The position numbers were made by a program, and so were the translations under genes. Below the pieces are notes generated by a model. That model saw only the letters and a program-made list of their open reading frames with translations, ran no database searches and had not been told where the DNA came from. 64,000 bases of DNA from Pseudomonas putida (GTDB lineage: Bacteria > Pseudomonadota > Gammaproteobacteria > Pseudomonadales > Pseudomonadaceae). The DNA is taken from contig NZ_MINI01000038.1 in NCBI RefSeq assembly GCF_002906855.1, forward strand, positions 248,001 to 312,000, in the 5' to 3' direction. Positions within the stretch are counted from its first letter, which is position 1. Every line of letters starts with the position of its first letter. Below are positions 18,942 to 26,731 of the stretch, piece by piece.

Positions 18942-19559
18942 TCATTGACCGAGCGTTTCGTTCAAGTAACTGGAAATGCTTGCTCTGTTCTCGTCGCTGT
19001 AGCGGTAGCAATTAGACCGAAGCGAATTGCGGAGCGGGAACACATAAGTCTCGCAACGCCAGGGGTTGTAGCGTAGTTCTGCCGCTTTGTGTGTTGCGTT
19101 CATCATATGACCCAGTTCGTGCGCCAGAGCTGTGTAGGTAGCAAGCGAAGCGATTCCGTCGGGGTAGCCTAATTTCGCCAAACCAAGGGTATCTGTGCCT
19201 TCACGGTTAAGGCCGAAAGTGTTGCGCGCCAGCAAAACCGATTTCTGTCCACTGAACTGCGGTGGAGTGGCATTGCTGAAGGTTCGGTAAGTGTCTTCTG
19301 GAGACATCTCCCGGTACCGGATATCAGTGATGCCAGCAATATTGCGTTTGAAGATTACCTCAATCGAATGGTTGCTTAATTCGCGCATTTCGTTCAGCCA
19401 GGGCTGTACGAAATCCTGACGTATCTTGTTGTCACTGATGTCTCCCAGTTCATCATGGGGATAGAGGGTTACTATCAGTGATTTCGCCGCCCAGGCAGGG
19501 GCTGCCTGCAGTGCCATCGTTATGTTGAAAGTCAGTGCAGCAAGGAATCGTTTGGTCAT
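18942..19559 (-). CDS. Secreted metzincin-like zinc metalloprotease, family not recognised
   Basis: A 205-residue protein with a signal peptide (MTKRFLAALTFNITMALQAA, cleavage near AWA-AK) and a zinc motif HELGHMMNATH (~residues 145-155), i.e. HExxHxxxxxH with three histidines and Asn where classical metzincins have Gly. A possible C-terminal disulfide pair is CETYVF/SNCYRY. The ATG has AGGAGC upstream. I recognise no family. It looks more A/T-rich than its neighbours and stands alone between the HypT-like gene and purE, suggesting acquisition. Substrate unknown. Confidence 0.7.
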   Translation of the reverse strand: MTKRFLAALTFNITMALQAAPAWAAKSLIVTLYPHDELGDISDNKIRQDFVQPWLNEMRELSNHSIEVIFKRNIAGITDIRYREMSPEDTYRTFSNATPPQFSGQKSVLLARNTFGLNREGTDTLGLAKLGYPDGIASLATYTALAHELGHMMNATHKAAELRYNPWRCETYVFPLRNSLRSNCYRYSDENRASISSYLNETLGQ

Positions 19560-19754
19560 TTCCAGCTCCTGAAAAGTTGAACATCGAAGTCCTATCCTCT
19601 TGCAGCCGCCGATTCGTACAGCAGTGGGAAAAACTTGTCCCGCGAGACAGCTTGCCCTTTGATCCGACATGTGCTTATGGGGGTGGGCGGCCCGCCCAGA
19701 AATACGCTACAATCCCGCGCCTTCGACCGACCCGGTCGATTCAGAATCCGTATG

Positions 19755-19793
19755 ACAAGCCACGCCGGTCCACCTGCGTGGCTTGTTGCTTTT
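19755..19793 (+). terminator. Terminator-like hairpin in the purE leader
   Basis: ACAAGCCACGC and GCGTGGCTTGT form a perfect 11-bp stem around a 10-base loop, followed by TGCTTTT, ending 37 bp before the purE ATG. On the plus strand it could attenuate purEK transcription. Confidence 0.6.
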
Positions 19794-19829
19794 AGCGCGC
19801 CAGAAGGCGCTTGCAGGAGAGGCTCGACG

Positions 19830-20321
19830 ATGAGTGCACTGGTTGGCGTGATCATGGGCTCCAAGTCCGATTGGTCCACCCTTAGCCACACCGCCGATAT
19901 GCTGGAAAAACTCGGCATTCCCTACGAAGTGAAGGTGGTTTCCGCCCACCGCACCCCGGACTTGCTTTTCCAGTACGCCGAAGAGGCCGAAGGGCGTGGC
20001 ATCGAGGTGATCATTGCGGGTGCCGGTGGCGCTGCCCACCTGCCAGGCATGTGTGCCGCCAAGACCCACCTGCCGGTGCTGGGCGTGCCCGTCCAGTCGT
20101 CGATGCTGTCGGGCGTCGATTCGCTGCTGTCGATCGTGCAGATGCCTGCCGGCGTGCCGGTTGCCACCCTGGCCATCGGCCGTGCTGGCGCCGTCAACGC
20201 CGCACTGCTGTCGGCGAGCATCCTCGGTGCCAAGTACCCGCAGTACCACGCGGCGCTGAAGCAGTTCCGCAGCGAGCAGACCGACACCGTGCTGGACAAT
20301 CCAGACCCGCGCCAGGCTTGA
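19830..20321 (+). CDS. purE: N5-carboxyaminoimidazole ribonucleotide mutase
   Basis: Converts N5-CAIR to CAIR in de novo purine synthesis. 163 residues, class I PurE size. GSKSDW (residues 10-15), [20 protein letters not shown] and GVPVQSS, all conserved active-site segments, are present. The ATG at 19830 follows AGGAGAGG. A strong hairpin with a T-rich tail precedes it. purK starts 10 bases downstream in the same operon and supplies the substrate. Confidence 0.97.
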   Translation: MSALVGVIMGSKSDWSTLSHTADMLEKLGIPYEVKVVSAHRTPDLLFQYAEEAEGRGIEVIIAGAGGAAHLPGMCAAKTHLPVLGVPVQSSMLSGVDSLLSIVQMPAGVPVATLAIGRAGAVNAALLSASILGAKYPQYHAALKQFRSEQTDTVLDNPDPRQA

Positions 20322-20331
20322 GGCTGAACCC

Positions 20332-21414
20332 ATGAAGATCGGTGTAATCGGTGGCGGCCAGCTGGGCCGCATGCTGGCCCTGGCGGGCACCCCGCTGGGC
20401 ATGAACTTCGCCTTCCTCGACCCGGCGTCGGACGCCTGTGCGGCCCCGCTGGGCGAGCACCTGCGTGCCGACTATGGCGACCAGGACCACCTGCGCCAGC
20501 TGGCCGACGAAGTCGACCTGGTGACCTTCGAATTCGAGAGCGTCCCGGCCGAGACCGTGGCTTTCCTGTCGCAGTTCGTCCCGGTCTATCCGAGTGCCGA
20601 AGCGCTGCGCATCGCCCGCGATCGCCTGTTCGAGAAGAGCATGTTCCGCGACCTGGGCATCCCGACCCCGGCCTTCGCCGACATCCTCTCGCAGGCGGAC
20701 CTCGACGCAGCGGTCGCCAGCATCGGCCTGCCGGCCGTGCTGAAGACCCGCACCCTGGGCTACGACGGCAAGGGCCAGAAGGTTCTGCGCTCGCCGGAAG
20801 ACGTGGTTGGCACCTTCGCCGAGCTGGGCAGCGTACCTTGCCTGCTGGAAGGCTTCGTGCCGTTCACTGGCGAAGTATCGCTGGTGGCGGTGCGTGCCCG
20901 CGATGGCGAAACCCGTTTCTATCCGTTGGTGCACAACACCCACGAGAGCGGCATCCTGAAACTGTCGGTGGCCAGCCAGGCGCACCCGCTGCAGGGGCTG
21001 GCCGAAGACTATGTCGGCCGCGTGCTCAAGCAGCTGGACTACGTCGGCGTGATGGCCTTCGAGTTCTTCGAAGTCGACGGTGGCCTGAAGGCCAACGAAA
21101 TCGCCCCGCGTGTGCATAACTCCGGGCACTGGACCATCGAAGGCGCCGAGTGCAGCCAGTTTGAGAATCACCTGCGCGCCGTGGCCGGCCTGCCGCTGGG
21201 CTCGACTGCCAAGGTCGGTGAAAGCGCCATGCTCAACTTCATCGGCGAAGTGCCGGCGGTTGAAAAGGTCGTGGCCATTGATGGCTGCCACCTGCACCAC
21301 TATGGCAAGGCCTTCAAGGTCGGGCGCAAGGTTGGCCACGCCACCCTGCGCTGCCAGGACATGGTCAGCCTGAACGCCAAGATTGCCGAAGTGGAAGCAT
21401 TGATCAGCAACTGA
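20332..21414 (+). CDS. purK: 5-(carboxyamino)imidazole ribonucleotide synthase
   Basis: ATP-grasp ligase making N5-CAIR from AIR, bicarbonate and ATP, the step before PurE. 360 residues. N-terminal IGVIGGGQLGRMLA (2-16), ATP-grasp segments LKTRTLGYDGKGQ (~residues 138-150) and EIAPRVHNSGHW (~258-269). It is the second gene of the purEK operon. Confidence 0.97.
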   Translation: MKIGVIGGGQLGRMLALAGTPLGMNFAFLDPASDACAAPLGEHLRADYGDQDHLRQLADEVDLVTFEFESVPAETVAFLSQFVPVYPSAEALRIARDRLFEKSMFRDLGIPTPAFADILSQADLDAAVASIGLPAVLKTRTLGYDGKGQKVLRSPEDVVGTFAELGSVPCLLEGFVPFTGEVSLVAVRARDGETRFYPLVHNTHESGILKLSVASQAHPLQGLAEDYVGRVLKQLDYVGVMAFEFFEVDGGLKANEIAPRVHNSGHWTIEGAECSQFENHLRAVAGLPLGSTAKVGESAMLNFIGEVPAVEKVVAIDGCHLHHYGKAFKVGRKVGHATLRCQDMVSLNAKIAEVEALISN

Positions 21415-21451
21415 TCGAACTTCTGCTCGGGGTCTGCCCTCTGAAAATGGC

Positions 21452-21486
21452 AACAAGCCAAACCGCTGTCTAGGCTTTGGCTTGTT
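21452..21486. terminator. Hairpin after purK
   Basis: AACAAGCCAAA and TTTGGCTTGTT form a perfect 11-bp stem with a 13-base loop, 37 bp after the purK stop. No T-run follows. It could end purEK or lie in the leader of the next small gene. Confidence 0.5.
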
Positions 21487-21511
21487 CCATCTTCACTTCA
21501 GAGGGATTGCC

Positions 21512-21757
21512 ATGGGCATCATTGGAACCATCTTCATCGGCCTCATCGTCGGCCTGCTGGCTCGCTTCCTCAAGCCGGGCGACGACAGCATGGGCTGGAT
21601 CATGACCATTCTGCTGGGTATCGCCGGCTCCCTGCTCGCCACCTATGGCGGCCAGGCACTGGGGATCTACCAGGCGGGCCAGGCCGCAGGATTCATCGGT
21701 GCGCTGGTTGGTGCGATCATCCTTCTGGTGATCTACGGATTCATCAAGAAACGCTGA
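21512..21757 (+). CDS. GlsB/YeaQ/YmgE-family small membrane protein
   Basis: An 81-residue inner-membrane protein of the transglycosylase-associated family (YeaQ/YmgE/GlsB). Three hydrophobic glycine-rich helices are visible: IIGTIFIGLIVGLLARFL, then GWIMTILLGIAGSLLATYGG, then GFIGALVGAIILLVIYGF. Family members are often induced by general or envelope stress, but the molecular function is unknown. The ATG at 21512 follows AGAGGG. Confidence 0.9.
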   Translation: MGIIGTIFIGLIVGLLARFLKPGDDSMGWIMTILLGIAGSLLATYGGQALGIYQAGQAAGFIGALVGAIILLVIYGFIKKR

Positions 21758-21806
21758 ATACTGGTTAGAATGCCCGGCAATTCATCCCGAGTTGCCGAGC
21801 ATTTCC

Positions 21807-22340
21807 ATGCGTGCCTTTTTCCTTATTCCGTTGCTTCTGGCCAGTACCTTGGCCCATGCCGAACTGCCCGAAACCGACTGGCTGGAGCTGATGCCCAAGT
21901 CGGACCAGAAGGCGCTCGAAGAGATGCCCGAAATCGACCACAACTCGCCGGAAGCCAATGGCACCTTCACCGCCAAGGGCGGCCTGAAGCAGAGCAAGGG
22001 CCTGCCGGCGGTGATGTATTCGACCAAGACCGTGGCCGCCATGGACGGCAAGGACATCCGCCTGGGCGGCTACCCGGTGCCGCTGGAAAGCGATGCCAAG
22101 GGCAACAGCACGTTGTTCTTCCTTGTGCCTTACCCAGGCGCATGCATCCACGTGCCGCCGCCGCCGCCCAACCAGTTGGTACTGGTGCGGTATCCGAAGG
22201 GCCTGAAGATCGATGACATCTATACGCCGCTTTGGGTCAGCGGCAAACTGAAGGTGGAGAAGGTCAGCAATGACCTGGCCGATGCGGCCTATGCGCTGGA
22301 TGCGGGGAAGGTGAGGGTGGTGGAAGACGCCGACCTCTGA
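21807..22340 (+). CDS. DUF3299 periplasmic protein
   Basis: A 177-residue exported protein with a clear signal peptide (MRAFFLIPLLLASTLAHA). The mature part matches the DUF3299 pattern: DWLELMP, IRLGGYPVPLE, LFFLVPYPGACIHVPPPPPNQ and PLWVSGKL. The CIHVPPPPPNQ block resembles a metal or cofactor site but the function is unknown; in other bacteria relatives occur beside ABC transporters. Here it stands between the YeaQ-like gene and a REP element. Confidence 0.85.
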   Translation: MRAFFLIPLLLASTLAHAELPETDWLELMPKSDQKALEEMPEIDHNSPEANGTFTAKGGLKQSKGLPAVMYSTKTVAAMDGKDIRLGGYPVPLESDAKGNSTLFFLVPYPGACIHVPPPPPNQLVLVRYPKGLKIDDIYTPLWVSGKLKVEKVSNDLADAAYALDAGKVRVVEDADL

Positions 22341-22350
22341 TCGCCTGTAC

Positions 22351-22385
22351 CGGCCCCTTCGCGGGGAAGCCCGCGAAGAGGCCAG
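22351..22385. repeat. REP palindrome
   Basis: GGCCCCTTCGCGGG and CCCGCGAAGAGGCC form a 14-bp stem with one mismatch around GAAG. It resembles the abundant P. putida REP unit and lies between convergent genes, where it can act as a terminator or 3'-end stabiliser. Confidence 0.75.
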
Positions 22386-22402
22386 GCCTGCCAAAGCAGC
22401 AA

Positions 22403-23299
22403 TCAAATCGCTGTGCTAGCGATCCTGACCTGCAGCGAATGACTGGCCCCGGGCTTGAGCTCCAGTACATCATCCCAGACATTCGCCGTCTCGATGCACA
22501 GCATCCGCTGCCAGCCGTCATCGGCCATGTCCGCCAGCTCCTTGGCCCGCTCGGTCCAAGGATTCCAGATCACCGCTGAGCGCGACCCGGTGCAGGTCAG
22601 GGTGATCCGCCGCTCCCAGTACGGATCGACAATGCTCAGCTTCTGCGGCGTATCCAGGTAGATCCGGTCAGTTTCCCCGGCAAAGCCCAACGCACCCTGC
22701 TGCTGGCGCTGTTCCCAGTCAGCCAGGGTTTCGATGTACTGCAGCCCTTCTACCCCTTCGACCCACGCCTGGCGCACGTCGCTGACGGCAAAGTAACTGT
22801 GCAGGGCCTGGCTGATGGTCACGGGGCTGTTGCCCATGTTGCGGTTATTCAAAGATACGCTGAGCTCATCACCCAGTACGATCTGCAGCTTCAGCTCGAC
22901 ATCATGTGACCAGCCCAGTAGCTCGCCCTGGGCCTGGGGCAGCTCGAATTCGATGTGCAGGTCATCGCCTTTTTCTTCGACGCCCAGCAACTGCCAGTCA
23001 CGCGTACGCGCCAAGCCATGGGCGGGAGCCTGCTTGCCACAGTACATGTCCTGCACGGATGCGGGATTGCGCTGCAAGTTGCCAAACCACGGCCAGCACA
23101 CCGGCACACCGGCACGCACCGATTTGCCTTGGCGGAAGATGGCCTGGTCGCTCAGCCACAGCAGCGGTGGCTCGCCAACACGCTGGTAGCTGAGGATCTG
23201 CGCGCCCTGCTGGGCGATCAGTAGTTCGGCGCGGTCGCTGCTGATGCGCCAGCAGTTGAGTTCGCCGTGTTGCTCGGATTCGACCTTGAAGGTAGCCAT
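22403..23299 (-). CDS. D-hexose-6-phosphate mutarotase (YeaD family)
   Basis: A 298-residue aldose-1-epimerase-like enzyme that interconverts alpha and beta hexose-6-phosphates. Family features: LNCWRISSDRAELLIAQQGAQILSY, VRAGVPVCWPWFGN, PAHGLARTRDWQ (catalytic histidine), SQALHSYFAVSD and VIWNPW. The ATG at 23299 gives the usual N-terminus. Separate from the zwf region, but it would feed the same sugar-phosphate pool. Confidence 0.92.
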   Translation of the reverse strand: MATFKVESEQHGELNCWRISSDRAELLIAQQGAQILSYQRVGEPPLLWLSDQAIFRQGKSVRAGVPVCWPWFGNLQRNPASVQDMYCGKQAPAHGLARTRDWQLLGVEEKGDDLHIEFELPQAQGELLGWSHDVELKLQIVLGDELSVSLNNRNMGNSPVTISQALHSYFAVSDVRQAWVEGVEGLQYIETLADWEQRQQQGALGFAGETDRIYLDTPQKLSIVDPYWERRITLTCTGSRSAVIWNPWTERAKELADMADDGWQRMLCIETANVWDDVLELKPGASHSLQVRIASTAI

Positions 23300-23371
23300 T
23301 ACGCTCGTCTCATTGATTGCCTGTGGGCCCTTGGACCCGGTGACGTGCAATGAGTTTACCGCTCGCGAGGC

Positions 23372-23770
23372 TCAGCGACGAGGCACCGAGCGGGTTCGGC
23401 CACTGCCATCGATGGCGACGAACACGAATGTCGCTTCGGTAACCTTGCGCCACTCGCTGGACAGCGGGTCGTCACTCCACACCTCGACCATCATGCGGAT
23501 CGAGCTGCGGCCGATTTCCAGGGTCTGGGTATAGAACGACAGTTGTGCGCCAACGGCCACCGGCACCAGGAATGCCATGCGGTCGATGGATACCGTGGCC
23601 ACTCGGCCACCGGCGACGCGGCTGGCCATGGCGGTGCCGGCCAGGTCCATCTGCGCGACCAGCCAGCCGCCGAAGATGTCGCCGAAGCCATTGGTTTCGC
23701 GCGGCAGCGCGGTGATCTGCAAGGCCAGGTCGCCTTGCGGGATAGGATCTTCTTGTTCGAGCTCAATCAT
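23372..23770 (-). CDS. Acyl-CoA thioesterase (hotdog fold, YciA-like)
   Basis: A 132-residue hotdog-fold thioesterase hydrolysing acyl-CoA. GDIFGGWLVAQMDLAGTAMA, with the catalytic Asp in the central helix, and ATVSIDRMAFLVPVAVG are typical of the YciA/BFIT group. The ATG at 23770 gives the family N-terminus. It lies 72 bp upstream of the mutarotase gene on the same strand. Confidence 0.9.
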   Translation of the reverse strand: MIELEQEDPIPQGDLALQITALPRETNGFGDIFGGWLVAQMDLAGTAMASRVAGGRVATVSIDRMAFLVPVAVGAQLSFYTQTLEIGRSSIRMMVEVWSDDPLSSEWRKVTEATFVFVAIDGSGRTRSVPRR

Positions 23771-24129
23771 GCGATGGGGCCTCTGACCCGTGACGCTTTC
23801 GTTGGTGTGGCGCAAGGCCGGGAAAACGATTCAGCTGACAACATACTACGCCGATTCCGTTTCGCTGGGCGGCCGTAGGGAAACTCTGCGAAACCGTCTG
23901 ACATCACGACCGGCGTTTTCGCACAACTTCCCAGGGTTAAGGCAACCTTTTCCTACGAACGGCCAGTATATATAGCCAATCGCCCAGCGACGACCGCGTA
24001 TTTATGAATATGTGTATGGATTTTGTATCGCTTTCAGCGCAGCTCGGCAATTTGCTATCTTCGCTCCTCGCCCCAATCCAGAAGCCGCGTGCCAAGCGGC
24101 CTGCATGACCTACAAGAGAACGAAGAGCG
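23771..24129. other. 359-bp divergent intergenic region (thioesterase / MFS)
   Basis: No gene is seen. The central part is A/T-rich for this genome: GTATATATAGCC near 23965 and a run with TTTATGAATATGTG around 24000-24015, likely promoter DNA for one or both divergent genes. I could not assign a specific operator. Confidence 0.5.
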
Positions 24130-25419
24130 ATGACCTCCGTGCCGAGCAGTATCGAGCAGCCCACGCGGCCGCTGACCCGCAGTGACTACAAGACCCTCTC
24201 ACTGTCCGCCCTGGGCGGAGCCCTGGAGTTCTACGACTTCATCATCTTCGTGTTCTTCGCCACGGTGGTCGGCAAGCTGTTCTTCCCCGCCGACATGCCT
24301 GAGTGGCTACGCCTGATGCAGACCTTCGGCATTTTCGCCGCCGGCTACCTGGCACGACCGCTGGGTGGCATCGTCATGGCCCACTTCGGCGACCTGCTCG
24401 GGCGCAAGAAGATGTTCACCCTGAGCATCTTCATGATGGCGTTGCCGACCCTGATCATGGGCCTGCTGCCGACGTATGCGCAGATCGGCCTGTGGGCGCC
24501 GATCCTGTTGCTGCTGATGCGGGTGATCCAGGGCGCGGCCATCGGTGGCGAGGTACCGGGCGCCTGGGTGTTCGTCTCCGAGCATGTGCCGGAGCGCAAC
24601 ACCGGCTACGCCTGCGGGACCCTGACCGCGGGCCTGACGGCGGGCATCCTGCTCGGTTCGCTGGTGGCGACCCTGATCAACACCCTCTACAGCGCCGAGG
24701 AAGTGGCTGACTACGCCTGGCGTATCCCGTTCCTGCTCGGCGGTGTGTTCGGCCTGTTCTCGGTGTACCTGCGCCGCTGGCTGCACGAAACCCCGGTGTT
24801 CGCCGAGATGCAGCAGCGCAAGGCCCTGGCCGAAGAGCTGCCGCTGCGCGCGGTGCTGCGCGACCACCGTGGCCCGATCATCCTGTCGATGCTGCTGACC
24901 TGGATGCTGTCTGCCGGCATCGTCGTAGTGATCCTGATGACCCCGGCGTTGCTGCAGAGCATCTACCACGTCAGCCCCACCGATTCGCTCAAGGCCAACA
25001 GCCTGGCAATCGTGCTGCTCAGCTTCGGCTGCATCGGCGCCGGCAGCCTGGCCGACCGCTTCGGTGCGGGCCGGGTGTTCGTGATCGGCAGCCTGCTGCT
25101 GCTGGCCAGCTCCTGGACCTTCTACCACAGCCTGCCGACCCATCCTGAGCTGCTGTTCCCGCTGTATGCAGTGACCGGCTTGTGCGTGGGTGTGATCGGC
25201 GCGGTGCCGTACGTGATGGTCAAGGCGTTCCCGGCGGTGGTGCGCTTTAGCGGGTTGTCGTTCTCCTACAACGTGGCCTACGCCATCTTTGGTGGCCTGA
25301 CGCCGATGGTCGTGACGGCGCTCCTCAAGGTGAGCCCGATGGCACCTGCCTACTATGTGGCAGGTCTTTGTGCCGTTGGTCTGATGGTGGGTCTGTACCT
25401 GCTCGCCAACAAGCGCTGA
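24130..25419 (+). CDS. MFS transporter, metabolite:H+ symporter family
   Basis: A 429-residue major-facilitator protein with about 12 hydrophobic helices. The MHS (ProP/KgtP-like) subgroup is indicated by GGALEFYDFIIFVFFATVVGKLFF near the N-terminus, the motif GDLLGRKKMFTLSI between helices 2 and 3, and RVIQGAAIGGEVPGAWVFVSEH in helix 4. Substrate unknown; relatives carry carboxylates, proline or betaine. It ends before a perfect 12-bp hairpin and the pstS promoter. Confidence 0.9.
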   Translation: MTSVPSSIEQPTRPLTRSDYKTLSLSALGGALEFYDFIIFVFFATVVGKLFFPADMPEWLRLMQTFGIFAAGYLARPLGGIVMAHFGDLLGRKKMFTLSIFMMALPTLIMGLLPTYAQIGLWAPILLLLMRVIQGAAIGGEVPGAWVFVSEHVPERNTGYACGTLTAGLTAGILLGSLVATLINTLYSAEEVADYAWRIPFLLGGVFGLFSVYLRRWLHETPVFAEMQQRKALAEELPLRAVLRDHRGPIILSMLLTWMLSAGIVVVILMTPALLQSIYHVSPTDSLKANSLAIVLLSFGCIGAGSLADRFGAGRVFVIGSLLLLASSWTFYHSLPTHPELLFPLYAVTGLCVGVIGAVPYVMVKAFPAVVRFSGLSFSYNVAYAIFGGLTPMVVTALLKVSPMAPAYYVAGLCAVGLMVGLYLLANKR

Positions 25420-25436
25420 TCTGCACCGAGACTGCT

Positions 25437-25479
25437 GGCCTCTTCGCGGCTTCAGTCGCGAAGAGGCCACTCCTGTTTT
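25437..25479. terminator. REP-derived terminator after the MFS gene
   Basis: GGCCTCTTCGCG and CGCGAAGAGGCC form a perfect 12-bp stem with an 8-base loop, followed by ACTCCTGTTTT. It insulates the MFS gene from pstS. Confidence 0.75.
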
Positions 25480-25490
25480 CAGTGATGGCC

Positions 25491-25520
25491 TTTCATCCAT
25501 TTGTCACATTTGAGTCATAT
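25491..25520 (+). promoter_or_regulatory. Pho box upstream of pstS
   Basis: Three repeats in 11-bp register, TTTCAT, TTGTCACA and GAGTCATA, resemble PhoB half-sites (consensus CTGTCAT with 4-bp A/T spacers). The end is 74 bp before the pstS ATG. Expected to bind phosphorylated PhoB under phosphate starvation. Confidence 0.75.
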
Positions 25521-25593
25521 CGTATTCATGCGGCCTGCAGATACTTGGCCCCGTTCCATCCAACACCCCAAATATTCCTGCTAGGAGCAAGGC

Positions 25594-26592
25594 ATGAAAC
25601 TGAAGCGTTTGATGGCGGCCCTGACCTTTGTCGCCGCTGGCGTTGCGACCGCCAACGCGGTAGCCGCTGTCGACCCTGCAATCCCGACCTACACCAAGAC
25701 CACCGGTGTATCGGGCAACCTCTCCAGCGTCGGTTCCGACACGCTCGCGAACTTGATGACTCTGTGGGCTGAGGCCTACAAAAAGGAATATCCGAACGTA
25801 AACATCCAGATTCAGGCTGCCGGTTCCTCGACTGCGCCACCCGCGCTGACCGAAGGCACCGCCAACCTCGGCCCGATGAGCCGCAAGATGAAGGATGTCG
25901 AGCTGCAGGCCTTCGAGCAGAAGTACGGCTACAAGCCAACCGCCATCCCGGTTGCCGTCGACGCCCTCGCTGTGTTCGTGCACAAGGACAACCCGATCAA
26001 AGGCCTGACCATGGCCCAGGTTGATGCCATCTTCTCGTCCACCCGCCTGTGCGGCGCCAAAGCCGAAGTCAAGACCTGGGGTGACCTGGGCGTGACCGGC
26101 GACCTGGCCAACAAGCCGGTTCAGCTGTTCGGCCGCAACTCGGTATCGGGCACCTACGGCTACTTCAAGGAAGAAGCCCTGTGCAAAGGCGACTTCAAGC
26201 CTAGCGTCAACGAACAACCTGGCTCGGCTTCGGTCGTGCAGTCGATCAGCTCCTCGCTGAACGGCATTGGCTACTCGGGCATCGGTTACAAGACTGCCAG
26301 CGTCAAGACCGTGGCCCTGGCCAAGAAAGAAGGCGGCGAGTTCATCGAAGACAACGAAGCCAACGCCCTGAACGGCTCGTACCCGCTGTCGCGCTTCCTG
26401 TATGTGTACGTCAACAAGGCGCCAAACAAGCCTCTGGCCCCGCTGGAAGCCGAGTTCGTCAAGCTGGTGCTGTCGCAAGCTGGCCAGCAGGTCGTGGTGA
26501 AGGATGGCTACATCCCGCTGCCGGCCAAAGTGGTCGACAAGACCCTGGCTGACCTGGGCCTGTCCCACTCGGACAATGTTGCAAAGAAGTAA
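25594..26592 (+). CDS. pstS: Phosphate ABC transporter substrate-binding protein
   Basis: Periplasmic phosphate receptor of the Pst system, 332 residues with a signal peptide (ending near ANAVAA). [40 protein letters not shown] and [14 protein letters not shown] supply the phosphate-binding loops typical of the Pseudomonas PstS/DING-like group. The ribosome-binding site is TAGGAG. It has its own Pho box and a hairpin after the stop, so pstS may be made in excess of pstCAB. Confidence 0.95.
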   Translation: MKLKRLMAALTFVAAGVATANAVAAVDPAIPTYTKTTGVSGNLSSVGSDTLANLMTLWAEAYKKEYPNVNIQIQAAGSSTAPPALTEGTANLGPMSRKMKDVELQAFEQKYGYKPTAIPVAVDALAVFVHKDNPIKGLTMAQVDAIFSSTRLCGAKAEVKTWGDLGVTGDLANKPVQLFGRNSVSGTYGYFKEEALCKGDFKPSVNEQPGSASVVQSISSSLNGIGYSGIGYKTASVKTVALAKKEGGEFIEDNEANALNGSYPLSRFLYVYVNKAPNKPLAPLEAEFVKLVLSQAGQQVVVKDGYIPLPAKVVDKTLADLGLSHSDNVAKK

Positions 26593-26604
26593 CTAACTGA
26601 GGAT

Positions 26605-26629
26605 GAGGCCGGTGCTGATGCCCGGCCTC
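26605..26629 (+). terminator. Hairpin after pstS
   Basis: GAGGCCGG and CCGGCCTC form a perfect 8-bp stem with a 9-base loop, 12 bp after the pstS stop. No T-run; it may be an attenuator or mRNA stabiliser between pstS and pstC. Confidence 0.55.
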
Positions 26630-26680
26630 TTCCACGACTTTCCAGTCCGGTGCCAGGGTTCCTGTGCGGCGGGCTTTTTT

Positions 26681-26713
26681 GCGTCAACTCACTGTCATGT
26701 TTTTGTCATACGG
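26681..26713 (+). promoter_or_regulatory. Pho box upstream of pstC
   Basis: CTGTCATGTTT and TTGTCATACGG are two near-consensus PhoB 11-mers in direct succession, with a weaker third copy (GCGTCAACTCA) before them. It ends 18 bp before the annotated pstC ATG, unusually close. Confidence 0.85.
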
Positions 26714-26731
26714 GACCGCTAGGGTGTGCGC

